From assembly GCA_045546975.1 (NCBI GenBank), contig JAZQDV010000005.1, forward strand, positions 1 through 31,427: a stretch of 31,427 nt of DNA, read 5' to 3'. A program made the position numbers and the translations under genes. The notes below the pieces were generated by a model that worked only from the letters and a program-made list of their open reading frames with translations, searched no databases and was not told the DNA's origin. Each line of letters opens with the position of its first letter. The stretch's first letter is position 1. This DNA comes from SIG480 sp045546975 (GTDB lineage: Bacteria > Bacillota > Clostridia > Oscillospirales > JAAYXM01). This document shows positions 15,284 through 23,139 of this stretch, piece by piece.

Positions 15284-16531
15284 TTATCCTCTTGTCTGTC
15301 CGTTTCCGCGAATAACATACTTTGTTGATGTGAGTGCGCGAAGCCCCATCGGTCCCCTTGCGTGAAGTTTCTGCGTGCTTATGCCGATTTCTGCACCGAA
15401 ACCGAATTCGAAGCCGTCGGTAAATCGGGTTGACGCATTTACATACACTGCCGCTGCATCTATCTCATTTAAGAACTTCTCCGCATTCTCAGTGCTTTTC
15501 GTAATAATCGCTTCGGAATGCTTCGTGTTGTATTTGTTGATATGAGAAATTGCCTCATCAACTGAATCGACAATTTTCATTGAGATTATCGCATCGAGAT
15601 ACTCACGTCCCCAGTCGATTTCAAGTGCCGGTTTCAAATCCGCAACAAACTGTCTTGCCCTTTCATCCGCGCGGATTTCAACCCCCTTTTCTCTCAGAAC
15701 CTTCACTATTTCAGGCACTGCCTTTTCGGCAACACCGCTGTGTATTACAAGCGACTCACACGCATTGCAAACTCCAAGTCTCTGCGTTTTCGCGTTCACT
15801 ATTATGCTGCATGCCATTTGGATGTCCGCCGTTTCGTCAACGAATATATGACAGTTGCCCGTCCCCGTCTCAATAACAGGAAGAGTGCTTGTTTCCACAA
15901 CGGTTTTTATAAGCCCTGCGCCGCCGCGCGGAATAAGAACATCTATATACCCGTTAAGGCGCATGAGGTCGCGCACCGTTTCTCTTGAAGTATCAGTGAC
16001 GAGGGCTATAGCATCTCCCGGAATTTCACATTCTGAAATTGCCGCACGGATGGTATCAGCTATTGCGATATTTGAGTTTATCGCATCACTTCCACCGCGC
16101 AGAATAACGGCATTACCCGTCTTGAAGCAAAGACCGAAGGCATCAGCCGTAACATTCGGGCGCGATTCATAGATTATTCCGACAACGCCTATCGGAACGC
16201 GCTTTTCCTGTATATTAAGTCCGTTCGGACGCGTAGTTTCAGATACAATTTCACCGAGAGGTGTCGGAAGTGCCGCTATCTGGGAAAGTCCCTCGCTCAT
16301 CTGCCTGACACGCGTCTCATCAAGTCTCAGTCTGTCAACGAGTGCATCAGACATACCTGATGTTTTCGCATTATCCACATCTCTTGCATTTGCAGAAAGA
16401 ATAAACTCTTTTTTCTCCAAAAGCTTTTCTGCCGCATTTTTAAGTGCACGGTTTTTAGCATCATCAGATATCAAGTTGAGCATAGCCGCCGCACTTTTTG
16501 CGCGGCTTCCTAAAGTTTTAAGATAATCCAT
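15284..16531 (-). CDS. proA: Gamma-glutamyl phosphate reductase
   Basis: ProA reduces gamma-glutamyl phosphate to glutamate semialdehyde with NADPH, the second step of proline synthesis. From ATG 16531 the protein has 415 residues, the usual family length, and AGGAG lies 8 nt upstream; the earlier in-frame GTG overlaps that site and is rejected. The catalytic Cys is C255 in QRLGVCNACES. Other conserved parts are YESRPNVTADA (121-131), GNAVILRGGSDA (139-150) and PRGGAGLI (201-208). ProB, the glutamate kinase normally encoded next to it, is absent from this window. The gene has its own promoter and appears monocistronic. Confidence 0.97.
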   Translation of the reverse strand: MDYLKTLGSRAKSAAAMLNLISDDAKNRALKNAAEKLLEKKEFILSANARDVDNAKTSGMSDALVDRLRLDETRVRQMSEGLSQIAALPTPLGEIVSETTRPNGLNIQEKRVPIGVVGIIYESRPNVTADAFGLCFKTGNAVILRGGSDAINSNIAIADTIRAAISECEIPGDAIALVTDTSRETVRDLMRLNGYIDVLIPRGGAGLIKTVVETSTLPVIETGTGNCHIFVDETADIQMACSIIVNAKTQRLGVCNACESLVIHSGVAEKAVPEIVKVLREKGVEIRADERARQFVADLKPALEIDWGREYLDAIISMKIVDSVDEAISHINKYNTKHSEAIITKSTENAEKFLNEIDAAAVYVNASTRFTDGFEFGFGAEIGISTQKLHARGPMGLRALTSTKYVIRGNGQTRG

Positions 16532-16550
16532 ATAAATCACTCCTGCTTAA

Positions 16551-16579
16551 ATTATACCAAAGCATGAAAAAAAACGCAA
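16551..16579 (-). promoter_or_regulatory. Putative extended -10 promoter of proA
   Basis: A perfect TATAAT (16556-16551) preceded by TGG gives an extended -10 box 20 nt before the proA ATG, so the leader would be only about 12 nt. The -35 region is poor (TTGCGT with an 18-nt spacer) and lies inside the upstream terminator stem, so terminator and promoter overlap. Confidence 0.6.
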
Positions 16580-16600
16580 TTGTCCAAAACGACAATTGCG
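16567..16600 (-). terminator. Intrinsic terminator of the spoIIID / C_GCAxxG unit
   Basis: A perfect 10-bp stem CGCAATTGTC/GACAATTGCG (16575-16584 with 16591-16600) with a 6-nt loop is followed on the minus strand by eight T (16574-16567). It lies 6 nt past the stop codon of the C_GCAxxG_C_C gene. Confidence 0.93.
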
Positions 16601-16606
16601 AAGTTC

Positions 16607-17011
16607 TTAAAGTTTTTCCGAGAGTATATCGGCGGCGATACTGCAAAGCTCACCGCAGGAATACCTTTTTGCATCTCCACTCGTCTGGAACTCGCGAAGC
16701 TCATGGCAAATAATTGAGCCACAAGCTTTACAAAACTCATCCATAAGCTCGCGACAAAGAGCATAATGCTCCTGCTTTGCCAATGCATTTCCCTTTTCGT
16801 AGCCACCACGCAGAAGTCCTGCGGCAATGAGCATTCCGCTCACCGCGCCACACATTTCGCGCGTTCCCGCAATACCTCCGCCAAAGCCTGATGCAATGCT
16901 TACAAGTGACTCTATTTCCTTTTCATCTCTTGCAAAAGCGCCCGCAACAGCCTGGGCGCAATTATATCCCTTTTCAAAGAGCTCTCCCGCTCTCTTTCCG
17001 TAATCCGACAT
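16607..17011 (-). CDS. C_GCAxxG_C_C family cysteine-rich protein
   Basis: A 134-residue member of the C_GCAxxG_C_C family, small proteins with spaced conserved cysteines thought to take part in redox or metal-linked functions; no reaction is firmly established. Signature parts are KGYNCAQAV with C18, MCGAVSGM with C54, ACGSIICHEL with C97 and C102, and SCGELC with C119 and C123. ATG 17011 is chosen since it gives the family start (MSDYGKRAGELFEKGYNCAQ), although its ribosome-binding site is weak (AGGAA). The coding region begins 38 nt inside the 3' end of spoIIID in another frame, so its translation is probably coupled to that of spoIIID. A strong terminator follows. Confidence 0.85.
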   Translation of the reverse strand: MSDYGKRAGELFEKGYNCAQAVAGAFARDEKEIESLVSIASGFGGGIAGTREMCGAVSGMLIAAGLLRGGYEKGNALAKQEHYALCRELMDEFCKACGSIICHELREFQTSGDAKRYSCGELCSIAADILSEKL

Positions 17012-17294
17012 TCTTTTGTTCCTGTCTTTCGTAGTTATTTTTTGCCTCTTCGAGGTATTTTCGCCTCGTCGCCATGCCTCCGCGCATGTGCCGCTCGGCT
17101 TTATTCTCTTCAAGCACCTGCTTCACCTCAAGATAGAGGTCGCGGTCAAGTAGCGCAAGTCTTTCCGCTATGTCCTTATGTACCGTAGATTTCGATATGT
17201 AAAACTTTTTTGCAACCTCGCGTACGGTGCTTTTATTCTCTATAACGTAATGTGCAAGCTCAATCGCCCGCTCTTCGATATATGTCTTTGCCAA
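16974..17294 (-). CDS. spoIIID: Sporulation transcription factor SpoIIID
   Basis: SpoIIID is the mother-cell DNA-binding regulator that modulates SigE- and SigK-dependent genes during sporulation. The 106-residue protein matches the family closely: YIEERAIELAHYVIENK at the N-terminus, a helix-turn-helix at about 24-43 with the hallmark SKSTVHKDIAERL, and the basic RHMRGGMATRRKY segment that contributes to DNA binding. It is slightly longer than the B. subtilis protein (93 residues), with a charged tail overlapping the next gene. The start is TTG (17294-17292), 10 nt after AGGAGG; no ATG or GTG gives the conserved N-terminus. The leader holds a near-palindrome that would pair with part of the ribosome-binding site. 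Confidence 0.95.
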   Translation of the reverse strand: MAKTYIEERAIELAHYVIENKSTVREVAKKFYISKSTVHKDIAERLALLDRDLYLEVKQVLEENKAERHMRGGMATRRKYLEEAKNNYERQEQKNVGLRKESGRAL

Positions 17295-17306
17295 AGGTGA
17301 TAAGCC

Positions 17307-17340
17307 TCCTTCCGTAACATATGTATATGTGACGGAAGGA
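17307..17340. promoter_or_regulatory. 34-bp near-perfect palindrome in the spoIIID leader
   Basis: The 17-nt arms (17307-17323 and 17324-17340) pair throughout except for one A-G mismatch (17316/17331) and a G-T pair at the centre. On the minus strand the 3' arm ends in GGAAGG, which runs directly into the AGG of the spoIIID Shine-Dalgarno. It could be an RNA hairpin limiting translation, a DNA operator for a dimeric regulator, or part of a SigE-type promoter (CATATACAT lies at its centre). Sequence alone does not choose. Confidence 0.6.
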
Positions 17341-17353
17341 AAAACTATTCACA

Positions 17354-17581
17354 CTATAAGTACTTCTTTTCTCCGCGCAAAATCATCATTTTGTCTGTAT
17401 TCGGTCCAACCTCGTTTTCTTCAACCTCATCCCAGTTTTCGGGTTTTATCTCTTCAAGTGAGATTGAAATTGCCTCAGGAGGACACCCCCAGAGCTCAAG
17501 GAATGTATCGTTTATCCTGTCTATAACCTTTTTCTTCGTTTCCATATCCTTCGGATAGCATTTGATTTTAATATACGGCAT
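17354..17581 (-). CDS. 4-oxalocrotonate tautomerase-like protein
   Basis: A 75-residue protein of the 4-oxalocrotonate tautomerase superfamily, whose members use the N-terminal proline, exposed after Met removal, as catalytic base for keto-enol tautomerisation and related reactions. The start MPYIKIKCYP fits, with Pro2 in place, followed by a helix rich in Lys and the second strand AISISLEEI. The true substrate is unknown; small housekeeping paralogues like this are common in Firmicutes. The ATG overlaps the stop of the phosphatase gene by one base (TAATG), so translation is probably coupled. Length is a little above the 60-62 residues of the classical enzyme because of an extended C-terminus. 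Confidence 0.88.
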   Translation of the reverse strand: MPYIKIKCYPKDMETKKKVIDRINDTFLELWGCPPEAISISLEEIKPENWDEVEENEVGPNTDKMMILRGEKKYL

Positions 17582-18039
17582 TATATTTTACCTTCCTTTT
17601 TAAGTTTTTCTAAAAATCCCTTACAACCACGTACAATATCGTCGTAGGTTTTCTCAAAATCTCCCGAATACCACGGGTCTGCAACATCGCGTGGGGTATC
17701 GGTATAGTCAAGCAAAAGGGATATTTTCCCTTCTCTGTCATATCCGAAAATACGCTCCATATTGTAACGGTTTCTTGAATCCATTCCGATTATGTAATCG
17801 TATCGGTCATAGTCATTAAGGGTTGTCTTTCTCGCAAATCTCTCCTCAAAGGGAATTCCATGACGTGAAAGCTCCGCTGCGGCAGGAGGATACATCGGGC
17901 ACCCAAGCTCCTCTGAGCTCGTCGCGGCAGATGCTGTTTCAAATACTCCCTCATACTCCTTTGTCATATCACGGAATATAAACTCTGCCATCGGACTCCT
18001 GCATATATTCCCGTGGCAGATAAAAAGAACTTTTATCAT
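17581..18039 (-). CDS. Low-molecular-weight protein tyrosine phosphatase
   Basis: A 152-residue cytosolic phosphatase that removes phosphate from tyrosine residues, and in related ArsC-like proteins has redox roles. The P-loop CHGNICRS (8-15) has the C-X5-R-S pattern with nucleophile C8 and R14, and the general acid is D121 in DPWYSGDF. It does not end in a Tyr cluster. In other bacteria such enzymes often sit beside tyrosine kinases of capsule clusters; here none is near. It leads the operon phosphatase, tautomerase, and perhaps spoIIID and the cysteine-rich gene. A GAGGG site precedes the ATG, and a promoter lies upstream. Confidence 0.95.
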   Translation of the reverse strand: MIKVLFICHGNICRSPMAEFIFRDMTKEYEGVFETASAATSSEELGCPMYPPAAAELSRHGIPFEERFARKTTLNDYDRYDYIIGMDSRNRYNMERIFGYDREGKISLLLDYTDTPRDVADPWYSGDFEKTYDDIVRGCKGFLEKLKKEGKI

Positions 18040-18072
18040 AAAGTGCCCTCATTTCTTGTATATCCGTATACT

Positions 18073-18101
18073 AATTTACACTTTTATGCAATTCTTGTCA
18101 A
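18073..18101 (-). promoter_or_regulatory. SigA-type promoter of the phosphatase operon
   Basis: Minus strand perfect TTGACA (18101-18096), a 17-nt spacer and TAAATT (18078-18073). It lies about 35 nt before the phosphatase ATG in the spacer shared with the divergent pduL gene. Confidence 0.65.
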
Positions 18102-18160
18102 CTCAAAACAAAACTATTTCTTTTTATATGAAAAAAACTGCTTTTTTTATTGAAAATCTC

Positions 18161-18189
18161 TTGCGAAAATCAGCATTTTGTGGTAGATT
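18161..18189 (+). promoter_or_regulatory. Weak candidate promoter of pduL
   Basis: TTGCGA (18161-18166), a 17-nt spacer and TAGATT (18184-18189), 49 nt before the pduL ATG. Both boxes are only four-of-six matches, so this is tentative. The rest of the 199-nt divergent spacer is A/T rich, and I see no riboswitch in it. Confidence 0.4.
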
Positions 18190-18238
18190 ATATAGGATAG
18201 ATAAAAATAAATTTTACATAGAAAGGGTTGTATCAAAA

Positions 18239-18817
18239 ATGGCAGACAACAAAGTTATTGTTGAGACCTCCTCACGTCACGTTCACGTTACAAAGGAGCA
18301 TCTCGAAATCTTATTCGGAAAGGGTGCCGAGCTTCACAATAAGCGCGAGCTTTCACAGCCCGGTCAGTACCTCACAGAAGAAAAAGTTACTCTCGTAGGT
18401 CCGAAGCGTTCTATCGCTAACGTTTCTATTCTTGGTCCTGAGAGACCGGCAACTCAGGTTGAGGTTTCCCTCACTGATGCACGTACTCTCGGCGTTTCTG
18501 CTCCCATCCGTGAGAGCGGTGATGTTGCAGGCAGCGCAGCTTGCAAGATTGTAGGCCCTGCAGGCGAGGTTGACCTTACTGAAGGTGTTATTGCGGCAAA
18601 GCGCCACATCCACCTCACACCGAAGGAAGCAGCAGAGTTCAATGTTTCTGACAAGGAAATCGTCTCTGTCAAGATCGACAGCGAGCGTCCGCTTATCTTT
18701 GACGAGGTTGTTGTTCGCGTAAGCGAGAAGTTTGCACCTGCTATGCACGTTGACACTGACGAGTCAAACGCTGCGGCCCTTGCAGGCGAAGTTTACGGCA
18801 CAATCATCAAAAAGTAA
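18239..18817 (+). CDS. pduL: PduL-type phosphate acyltransferase
   Basis: PduL interconverts acyl-CoA and acyl phosphate (acetyl or propionyl) and often replaces Pta in Clostridia. The 192-residue protein shows the two His-containing, metal-binding half repeats: SRHVHVTKEHLEILFG near residue 12 and AKRHIHLTPKEAAEF near 120, plus MHVDTDESNAA (169-179). No N-terminal encapsulation peptide precedes SRHVHVT, so this is the cytosolic type and not the microcompartment type. ATG 18239 follows an AAAGGG site; earlier in-frame starts lie in the A/T-rich upstream region and lack homology. With the PFOR two genes downstream it fits a pyruvate to acetyl-CoA to acetyl-phosphate route, with acetate kinase presumably elsewhere. 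Confidence 0.94.
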   Translation: MADNKVIVETSSRHVHVTKEHLEILFGKGAELHNKRELSQPGQYLTEEKVTLVGPKRSIANVSILGPERPATQVEVSLTDARTLGVSAPIRESGDVAGSAACKIVGPAGEVDLTEGVIAAKRHIHLTPKEAAEFNVSDKEIVSVKIDSERPLIFDEVVVRVSEKFAPAMHVDTDESNAAALAGEVYGTIIKK

Positions 18818-18841
18818 TTTAACCCTTTTGGGAGATATGAT

Positions 18842-19402
18842 ATGCTTAAGGATCTGGTTTTGAAAAATCGTTCTTACCGTCGTTTTGAAGAGGACTTTGA
18901 AATTACGGAGGATACCGTGCGCGAGCTTATCTCGCACGCACGCGTTACCCCAAGTGCTGCGAACAGGCAGTTTTTTAAGTTCCGCATATCAACGGACAAG
19001 GCAGAGTGTGAGAAGGTTTTCTCCTCCGTTGTCTGGGCGGCATACCTCAATGACGGCGCACCAAAGGAAGGCGAGAGGCCTCGCGCATACATAACAATCC
19101 TCAACGACAACCGTCTTGGCAAAGGAAGCCCCATCGATATCGGCATTATGGCACAGACGATACTACTTGCTGCGACTGAAAAGTCACTTGGCGGATGTAT
19201 GATGGCAAGCTTTAAGGCAGAGCCCCTAAAGGAGGCACTCGGCATCGGAGATGACTTTGACATTGCTCTTGTTATTGCACTGGGCAAGCCTTGTGAAACC
19301 GTTGTTCTCGAAGATATGAAGGACGGAGACGTAAAATATTGGCGCGATGAAAACGGCGTTCACCACGTTCCTAAGCGTTCACTTAATGAGCTTATAATTT
19401 AA
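18842..19402 (+). CDS. Nitroreductase-family flavoprotein
   Basis: A 186-residue FMN-dependent protein of the nitroreductase superfamily. The N-terminal RSYRRF (10-15) contributes phosphate-binding arginines to FMN, SAANRQFF (38-45) is the second typical segment, and GIMAQTILLAATEKSLGGCMMASF forms the dimer helix and flavin contact. The C-terminus is short. Substrate cannot be told from sequence; members reduce nitroaromatics, quinones or flavins with NAD(P)H. GGGAG precedes the ATG, 24 nt after pduL, and nifJ begins 32 nt after its stop, so all three are probably one transcript. A link with ferredoxin or pyruvate metabolism is inferred from position only. Confidence 0.88.
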   Translation: MLKDLVLKNRSYRRFEEDFEITEDTVRELISHARVTPSAANRQFFKFRISTDKAECEKVFSSVVWAAYLNDGAPKEGERPRAYITILNDNRLGKGSPIDIGIMAQTILLAATEKSLGGCMMASFKAEPLKEALGIGDDFDIALVIALGKPCETVVLEDMKDGDVKYWRDENGVHHVPKRSLNELII

Positions 19403-19434
19403 CAACATAAAATACTACAAAGGAGAAATGTAAC

Positions 19435-22400
19435 ATGGCACGAAAAAAAGTTTCCATGGACGGTAATACCGCTGCCGCTCACGTAAGCTATGCGTTTACT
19501 GAAGTTGCTGCGATTTACCCCATCACCCCCTCAAGCCCGATGGCTGAGGTTACAGACACATGGTCTGCAACAGACAAGAACATCTTCGGCGAGCCTGCAA
19601 GAAACATCTTCGGCGACCGCGTAAAGATGGTTGAGATGCAGTCCGAAGGCGGCGCTGCAGGTGCTGTTCACGGCTCACTCGCTGCAGGTGCTCTCACAAC
19701 AACCTACACAGCTTCACACGGACTTCTACTTATGATCCCGAATATGTACAAAATCGCAGGTGAGCTTCTCCCGAGCGTTATCCACGTTTCCGCTCGTTGC
19801 GTTGCTTCTCATGCTCTCAACATCTTCGGTGACCATTCAGACGTATACGCTTGCCGTCAGACAGGTTATGCTATGATGGCAGAAACAAACCAGCAGGAAA
19901 TCATGGACCTCGGCGCAGTTGCTCACCTTGCAACAATCAAGGGCCGCGTTCCGTTCCTCAACTTCTTTGACGGTTTCAGAACATCCCACGAAATCCAGAA
20001 GATTGAAGCATGGGATTACGAAGACCTCAAGGAAATGGTAGATATGGATGCCGTACGCGCATTCCGTGCACGCGCAATCAACCCTGAGCATCCTGTACTC
20101 CGTGGCTCTGCTGAAAACGGTGATATCTTCTTCCAGCACAGAGAGGCATGTAACGAATACTACAACGCCCTCCCTGCTATCGTTGAAGAATACATGGACA
20201 AGGTCAATGCAAAGCTCGGCACAGACTACAAACTCTTCAACTACTACGGTGCACCGGATGCAGACCGTGTTCTCATCGCTATGGGTTCTATCTGCGACGT
20301 TGCAGAAGAGGTTATTGACTACATGAACGCAAACGGTGAGAAGGTCGGTCTTGTAAAGGTTCGCCTCTACCGTCCGTTCGTTCCGGAAAAGCTCATCGAA
20401 GCTATCCCTGCAACAGCTAAGAAGATTGCTGTTCTTGACAGAACAAAGGAGCCCGGTTCACTCGGCGAGCCGCTCTACCTCGACGTTGTTACTGCTCTTG
20501 CTTCAAAGGGCGTTACAGACAAGACTGTTGTCGGCGGTCGTTACGGTCTCGGTTCTAAGGATACTCCTCCTGCAAGCATCTTCGCTGCATTTGCAAACCT
20601 TGCATCTGCAAACCCGAAGAACGGCTTCACTCTCGGTATTGTTGACGACGTTACAGGTCTCTCTCTTGAAGAGAAGGCATGCCCCGATACTGCTGCAGCA
20701 GGTACAATCTCCTGCAAGTTCTGGGGTCTCGGCGGTGACGGTACTGTTGGTGCTAACAAGAACTCCATCAAGATTATCGGTGACCACACAGACAAGTTTA
20801 TCCAGGCATACTTCCAGTATGACTCAAAGAAGACCGGCGGTATAACAATTTCTCACCTCCGCTTCGGTGATAAGCCGATCAAGTCACCTTACTACATCAA
20901 CAAAGCAAACTTTGTTGCATGTCACAACTCTTCATACATCCTCAAGGGATACAAGATTGTTGAAGATGTTGTTCCGGGCGGTACATTCATGCTTGACTGC
21001 CAGTGGTCAAAGGACGAGCTCGACTCTCACCTTCCGGCATCAGTCAAGTCCTACATTGCAAACAACAACATCAAGTTCTATACAATTGATGCTACAAACA
21101 TTGCTATCAAGGAAATCGGCAATGCAAAGGTTAAGAACACTATCCTCCAGTCTGCATTCTTCGCTCTTGCAAACATCCTTCCGAAGGACGAAGCAATTGA
21201 GTACATGAAGAAGATGGCTTACAAGTCCTACATCAAGAAGGGCGAGGCTATTGTTGAGCTTAACTACAAGGCTATCGACGCAGGTGCAAACGCTGCAGTT
21301 GAAATCGATGTTCCTGCTTCCTGGAAGAACGCGGGCGAGGATCCGGCAAAGGCTCCTGCAACAGGCAAGAGACAGGACCTCGTTGATTTCGTAAACAACA
21401 TCGTTGAGCCTGTATCACGCATGCAGGGTGACTCTCTCCCGGTATCCGCATTCAAGGATATGGCAGACGGTACATTCCCGCAGGGCTCTGCTGCATACGA
21501 GAAGCGCGGCGTTGCGGTTTCAGTTCCGGTATGGCATCCTGAAAACTGCATCCAGTGTAACAACTGTGCATTCGTTTGTCCGCACGCTACAATCCGTCCG
21601 TTTGCTCTTACAGCTGACGAAGCTGCAAAGGCACCGGCTGTTACAAAGTACACAGAAAAGCCTGTTCTCAAGACAGACTATAAGTTCACAATGGCAATCA
21701 GCCCGATGGACTGCATGGGATGTACTCTCTGCGTTAAGGCTTGCCCCGTAACTGCAAAGGCAGAGCGCGACGGTACACCTGAGAAGAAGGCTATCGAAAT
21801 GACAGCTCAGGCAACACAGCTTGACCAGCAGGCAGCATTTGACTACTGCGTAGCTAATGTTTCAGAGAAGCCCGAGCTCATCAACAAGACAATCAAGGGC
21901 AGCCAGTTCAAGCAGCCGCTCCTCGAGTTCTCAGGCTCTTGCGCAGGTTGTGCTGAAACCTCTTACGCACGTCTCATCACACAGCTCTTCGGTGAGAGAA
22001 TGTACATCTCCAACGCTACAGGCTGCTCATCCATCTGGGGTGGCTCCGCTCCTGCTACACCTTATACAGTAAATAAGGAAAGCGGAAAGGGTCCGGCTTG
22101 GGCAAACTCACTCTTTGAGGATAACGCAGAGCACGGTCTCGGTATGTACCTCGGCCAGAAGGCTATCCGTGAGCGCCTCATCGCTGCTGTTGAAGAAATT
22201 CTTTCCCGCGACACAGCACCTTCTGAGCTTAAGTCAGCTGCAGAGAACTTCCTCGCAACAAAGGATAACGGTGAGACAAACGAAGCTGCAACAAAGGCAC
22301 TCGTCGCAGAGCTCGAGAAGGTTGCAGACAAGTGCGAGCATTGCGCAGCTATCCTTGCAGAAAAGGATTACCTCTCCAAGAAGTCCGTATGGATCTTCGG

Positions 22401-23028
22401 TGGTGACGGTTGGGCATACGACATCGGCTTCGGCGGTCTCGACCATGTTCTCGCATCAGGTGAAGATGTAAACGTTATGGTATTCGATACTGAAGTTTAC
22501 TCCAACACAGGCGGACAGGCTTCCAAGTCCTCTAACCTCGGTCAGGTAGCTCAGTTTGCTGCAGCAGGTAAGAACATTGTCAAGAAGAACCTTGCAGAGA
22601 TCGCAATGTCCTACGGCTATGTATACGTTGCTCAGATTGCTATGGGTGCTGATATGAACCAGACACTCAAAGCACTTGCTGAAGCTGAAGCATATCCGGG
22701 TCCGTCACTCATCATCGGCTACGCTCCTTGCGAAATGCACGGTGTCAAGGGCGGCATGGTAAATTGCCAGTCCGAGATGAAGAAGGCTGTTGAAGCAGGT
22801 TACTGGCAGATGTTCCGTTACAACCCGGCTCTTGAAGCTGAGGGTAAGGAAAGCTTCATCCTTGATTCCAAGGAGCCGACAGCTAACTACATCGACTTCA
22901 TCAAGAGCGAGACACGCTATGCACGTCTTGCACAGCAGTTCCCCGAGAGAGCAGAAGAGCTCTTCGCTAAGGCTGAAGCTGCTGCAAAGGCAAAGTACGC
23001 AAAATATGCTCGCCGCGCAGGCAAGTAA
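19435..23028 (+). CDS. nifJ: Pyruvate:ferredoxin (flavodoxin) oxidoreductase, single chain
   Basis: This enzyme oxidises pyruvate and CoA to acetyl-CoA and CO2 while reducing ferredoxin, a central step of anaerobic metabolism. The 1197-residue chain has the full one-subunit order: the pyruvate-binding domain beginning AAAHVSYAFTEVAAIYPITPSS, the gamma domain, then two ferredoxin-type [4Fe-4S] sites (C705, C708, C711, C715 and C760, C763, C766, C770), and the TPP-binding domain with C836 and C839 for the proximal cluster and the motif GGDGWAYDIG followed by VYSNTGGQ. The ATG is preceded by AAAGGAG. Codon use is strongly biased, as expected for an abundant protein; the long open frames in other frames of this gene reflect that bias. 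Confidence 0.98.
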   Translation: MARKKVSMDGNTAAAHVSYAFTEVAAIYPITPSSPMAEVTDTWSATDKNIFGEPARNIFGDRVKMVEMQSEGGAAGAVHGSLAAGALTTTYTASHGLLLMIPNMYKIAGELLPSVIHVSARCVASHALNIFGDHSDVYACRQTGYAMMAETNQQEIMDLGAVAHLATIKGRVPFLNFFDGFRTSHEIQKIEAWDYEDLKEMVDMDAVRAFRARAINPEHPVLRGSAENGDIFFQHREACNEYYNALPAIVEEYMDKVNAKLGTDYKLFNYYGAPDADRVLIAMGSICDVAEEVIDYMNANGEKVGLVKVRLYRPFVPEKLIEAIPATAKKIAVLDRTKEPGSLGEPLYLDVVTALASKGVTDKTVVGGRYGLGSKDTPPASIFAAFANLASANPKNGFTLGIVDDVTGLSLEEKACPDTAAAGTISCKFWGLGGDGTVGANKNSIKIIGDHTDKFIQAYFQYDSKKTGGITISHLRFGDKPIKSPYYINKANFVACHNSSYILKGYKIVEDVVPGGTFMLDCQWSKDELDSHLPASVKSYIANNNIKFYTIDATNIAIKEIGNAKVKNTILQSAFFALANILPKDEAIEYMKKMAYKSYIKKGEAIVELNYKAIDAGANAAVEIDVPASWKNAGEDPAKAPATGKRQDLVDFVNNIVEPVSRMQGDSLPVSAFKDMADGTFPQGSAAYEKRGVAVSVPVWHPENCIQCNNCAFVCPHATIRPFALTADEAAKAPAVTKYTEKPVLKTDYKFTMAISPMDCMGCTLCVKACPVTAKAERDGTPEKKAIEMTAQATQLDQQAAFDYCVANVSEKPELINKTIKGSQFKQPLLEFSGSCAGCAETSYARLITQLFGERMYISNATGCSSIWGGSAPATPYTVNKESGKGPAWANSLFEDNAEHGLGMYLGQKAIRERLIAAVEEILSRDTAPSELKSAAENFLATKDNGETNEAATKALVAELEKVADKCEHCAAILAEKDYLSKKSVWIFGGDGWAYDIGFGGLDHVLASGEDVNVMVFDTEVYSNTGGQASKSSNLGQVAQFAAAGKNIVKKNLAEIAMSYGYVYVAQIAMGADMNQTLKALAEAEAYPGPSLIIGYAPCEMHGVKGGMVNCQSEMKKAVEAGYWQMFRYNPALEAEGKESFILDSKEPTANYIDFIKSETRYARLAQQFPERAEELFAKAEAAAKAKYAKYARRAGK

Positions 23029-23043
23029 TATAGCTTAAATAAC

Positions 23044-23080
23044 AAAACGCCTGGTAGGTTATAACCTATCAGGCGTTTTT
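23044..23080 (+). terminator. Intrinsic terminator after nifJ
   Basis: AAAACGCCTG and CAGGCGTTTT pair around an inner TAGGT/ACCTA stem, with single-base bulges between the two stems, and the structure ends in T5 (23076-23080). It lies 15 nt past the stop codon. Confidence 0.92.
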
Positions 23081-23081
23081 G

Positions 23082-23110
23082 TTTACTTTTTCGACAGAAT
23101 GTGATAAGAT
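23082..23110 (+). promoter_or_regulatory. Candidate promoter of the methyltransferase-lipid kinase pair
   Basis: TTTACT (23082-23087), a 17-nt spacer and TAAGAT (23105-23110), immediately after the nifJ terminator and 29 nt before the methyltransferase start. Confidence 0.5.
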
Positions 23111-23139
23111 AAATATATCAAATTGAGGGAGTTCCAAAA

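Noticed and set aside
20426..20845. Extra open frames inside nifJ, including Leu/Ser-rich ones
   Set aside because: Frame-shifted readings of a highly biased gene; no start signal or family match.
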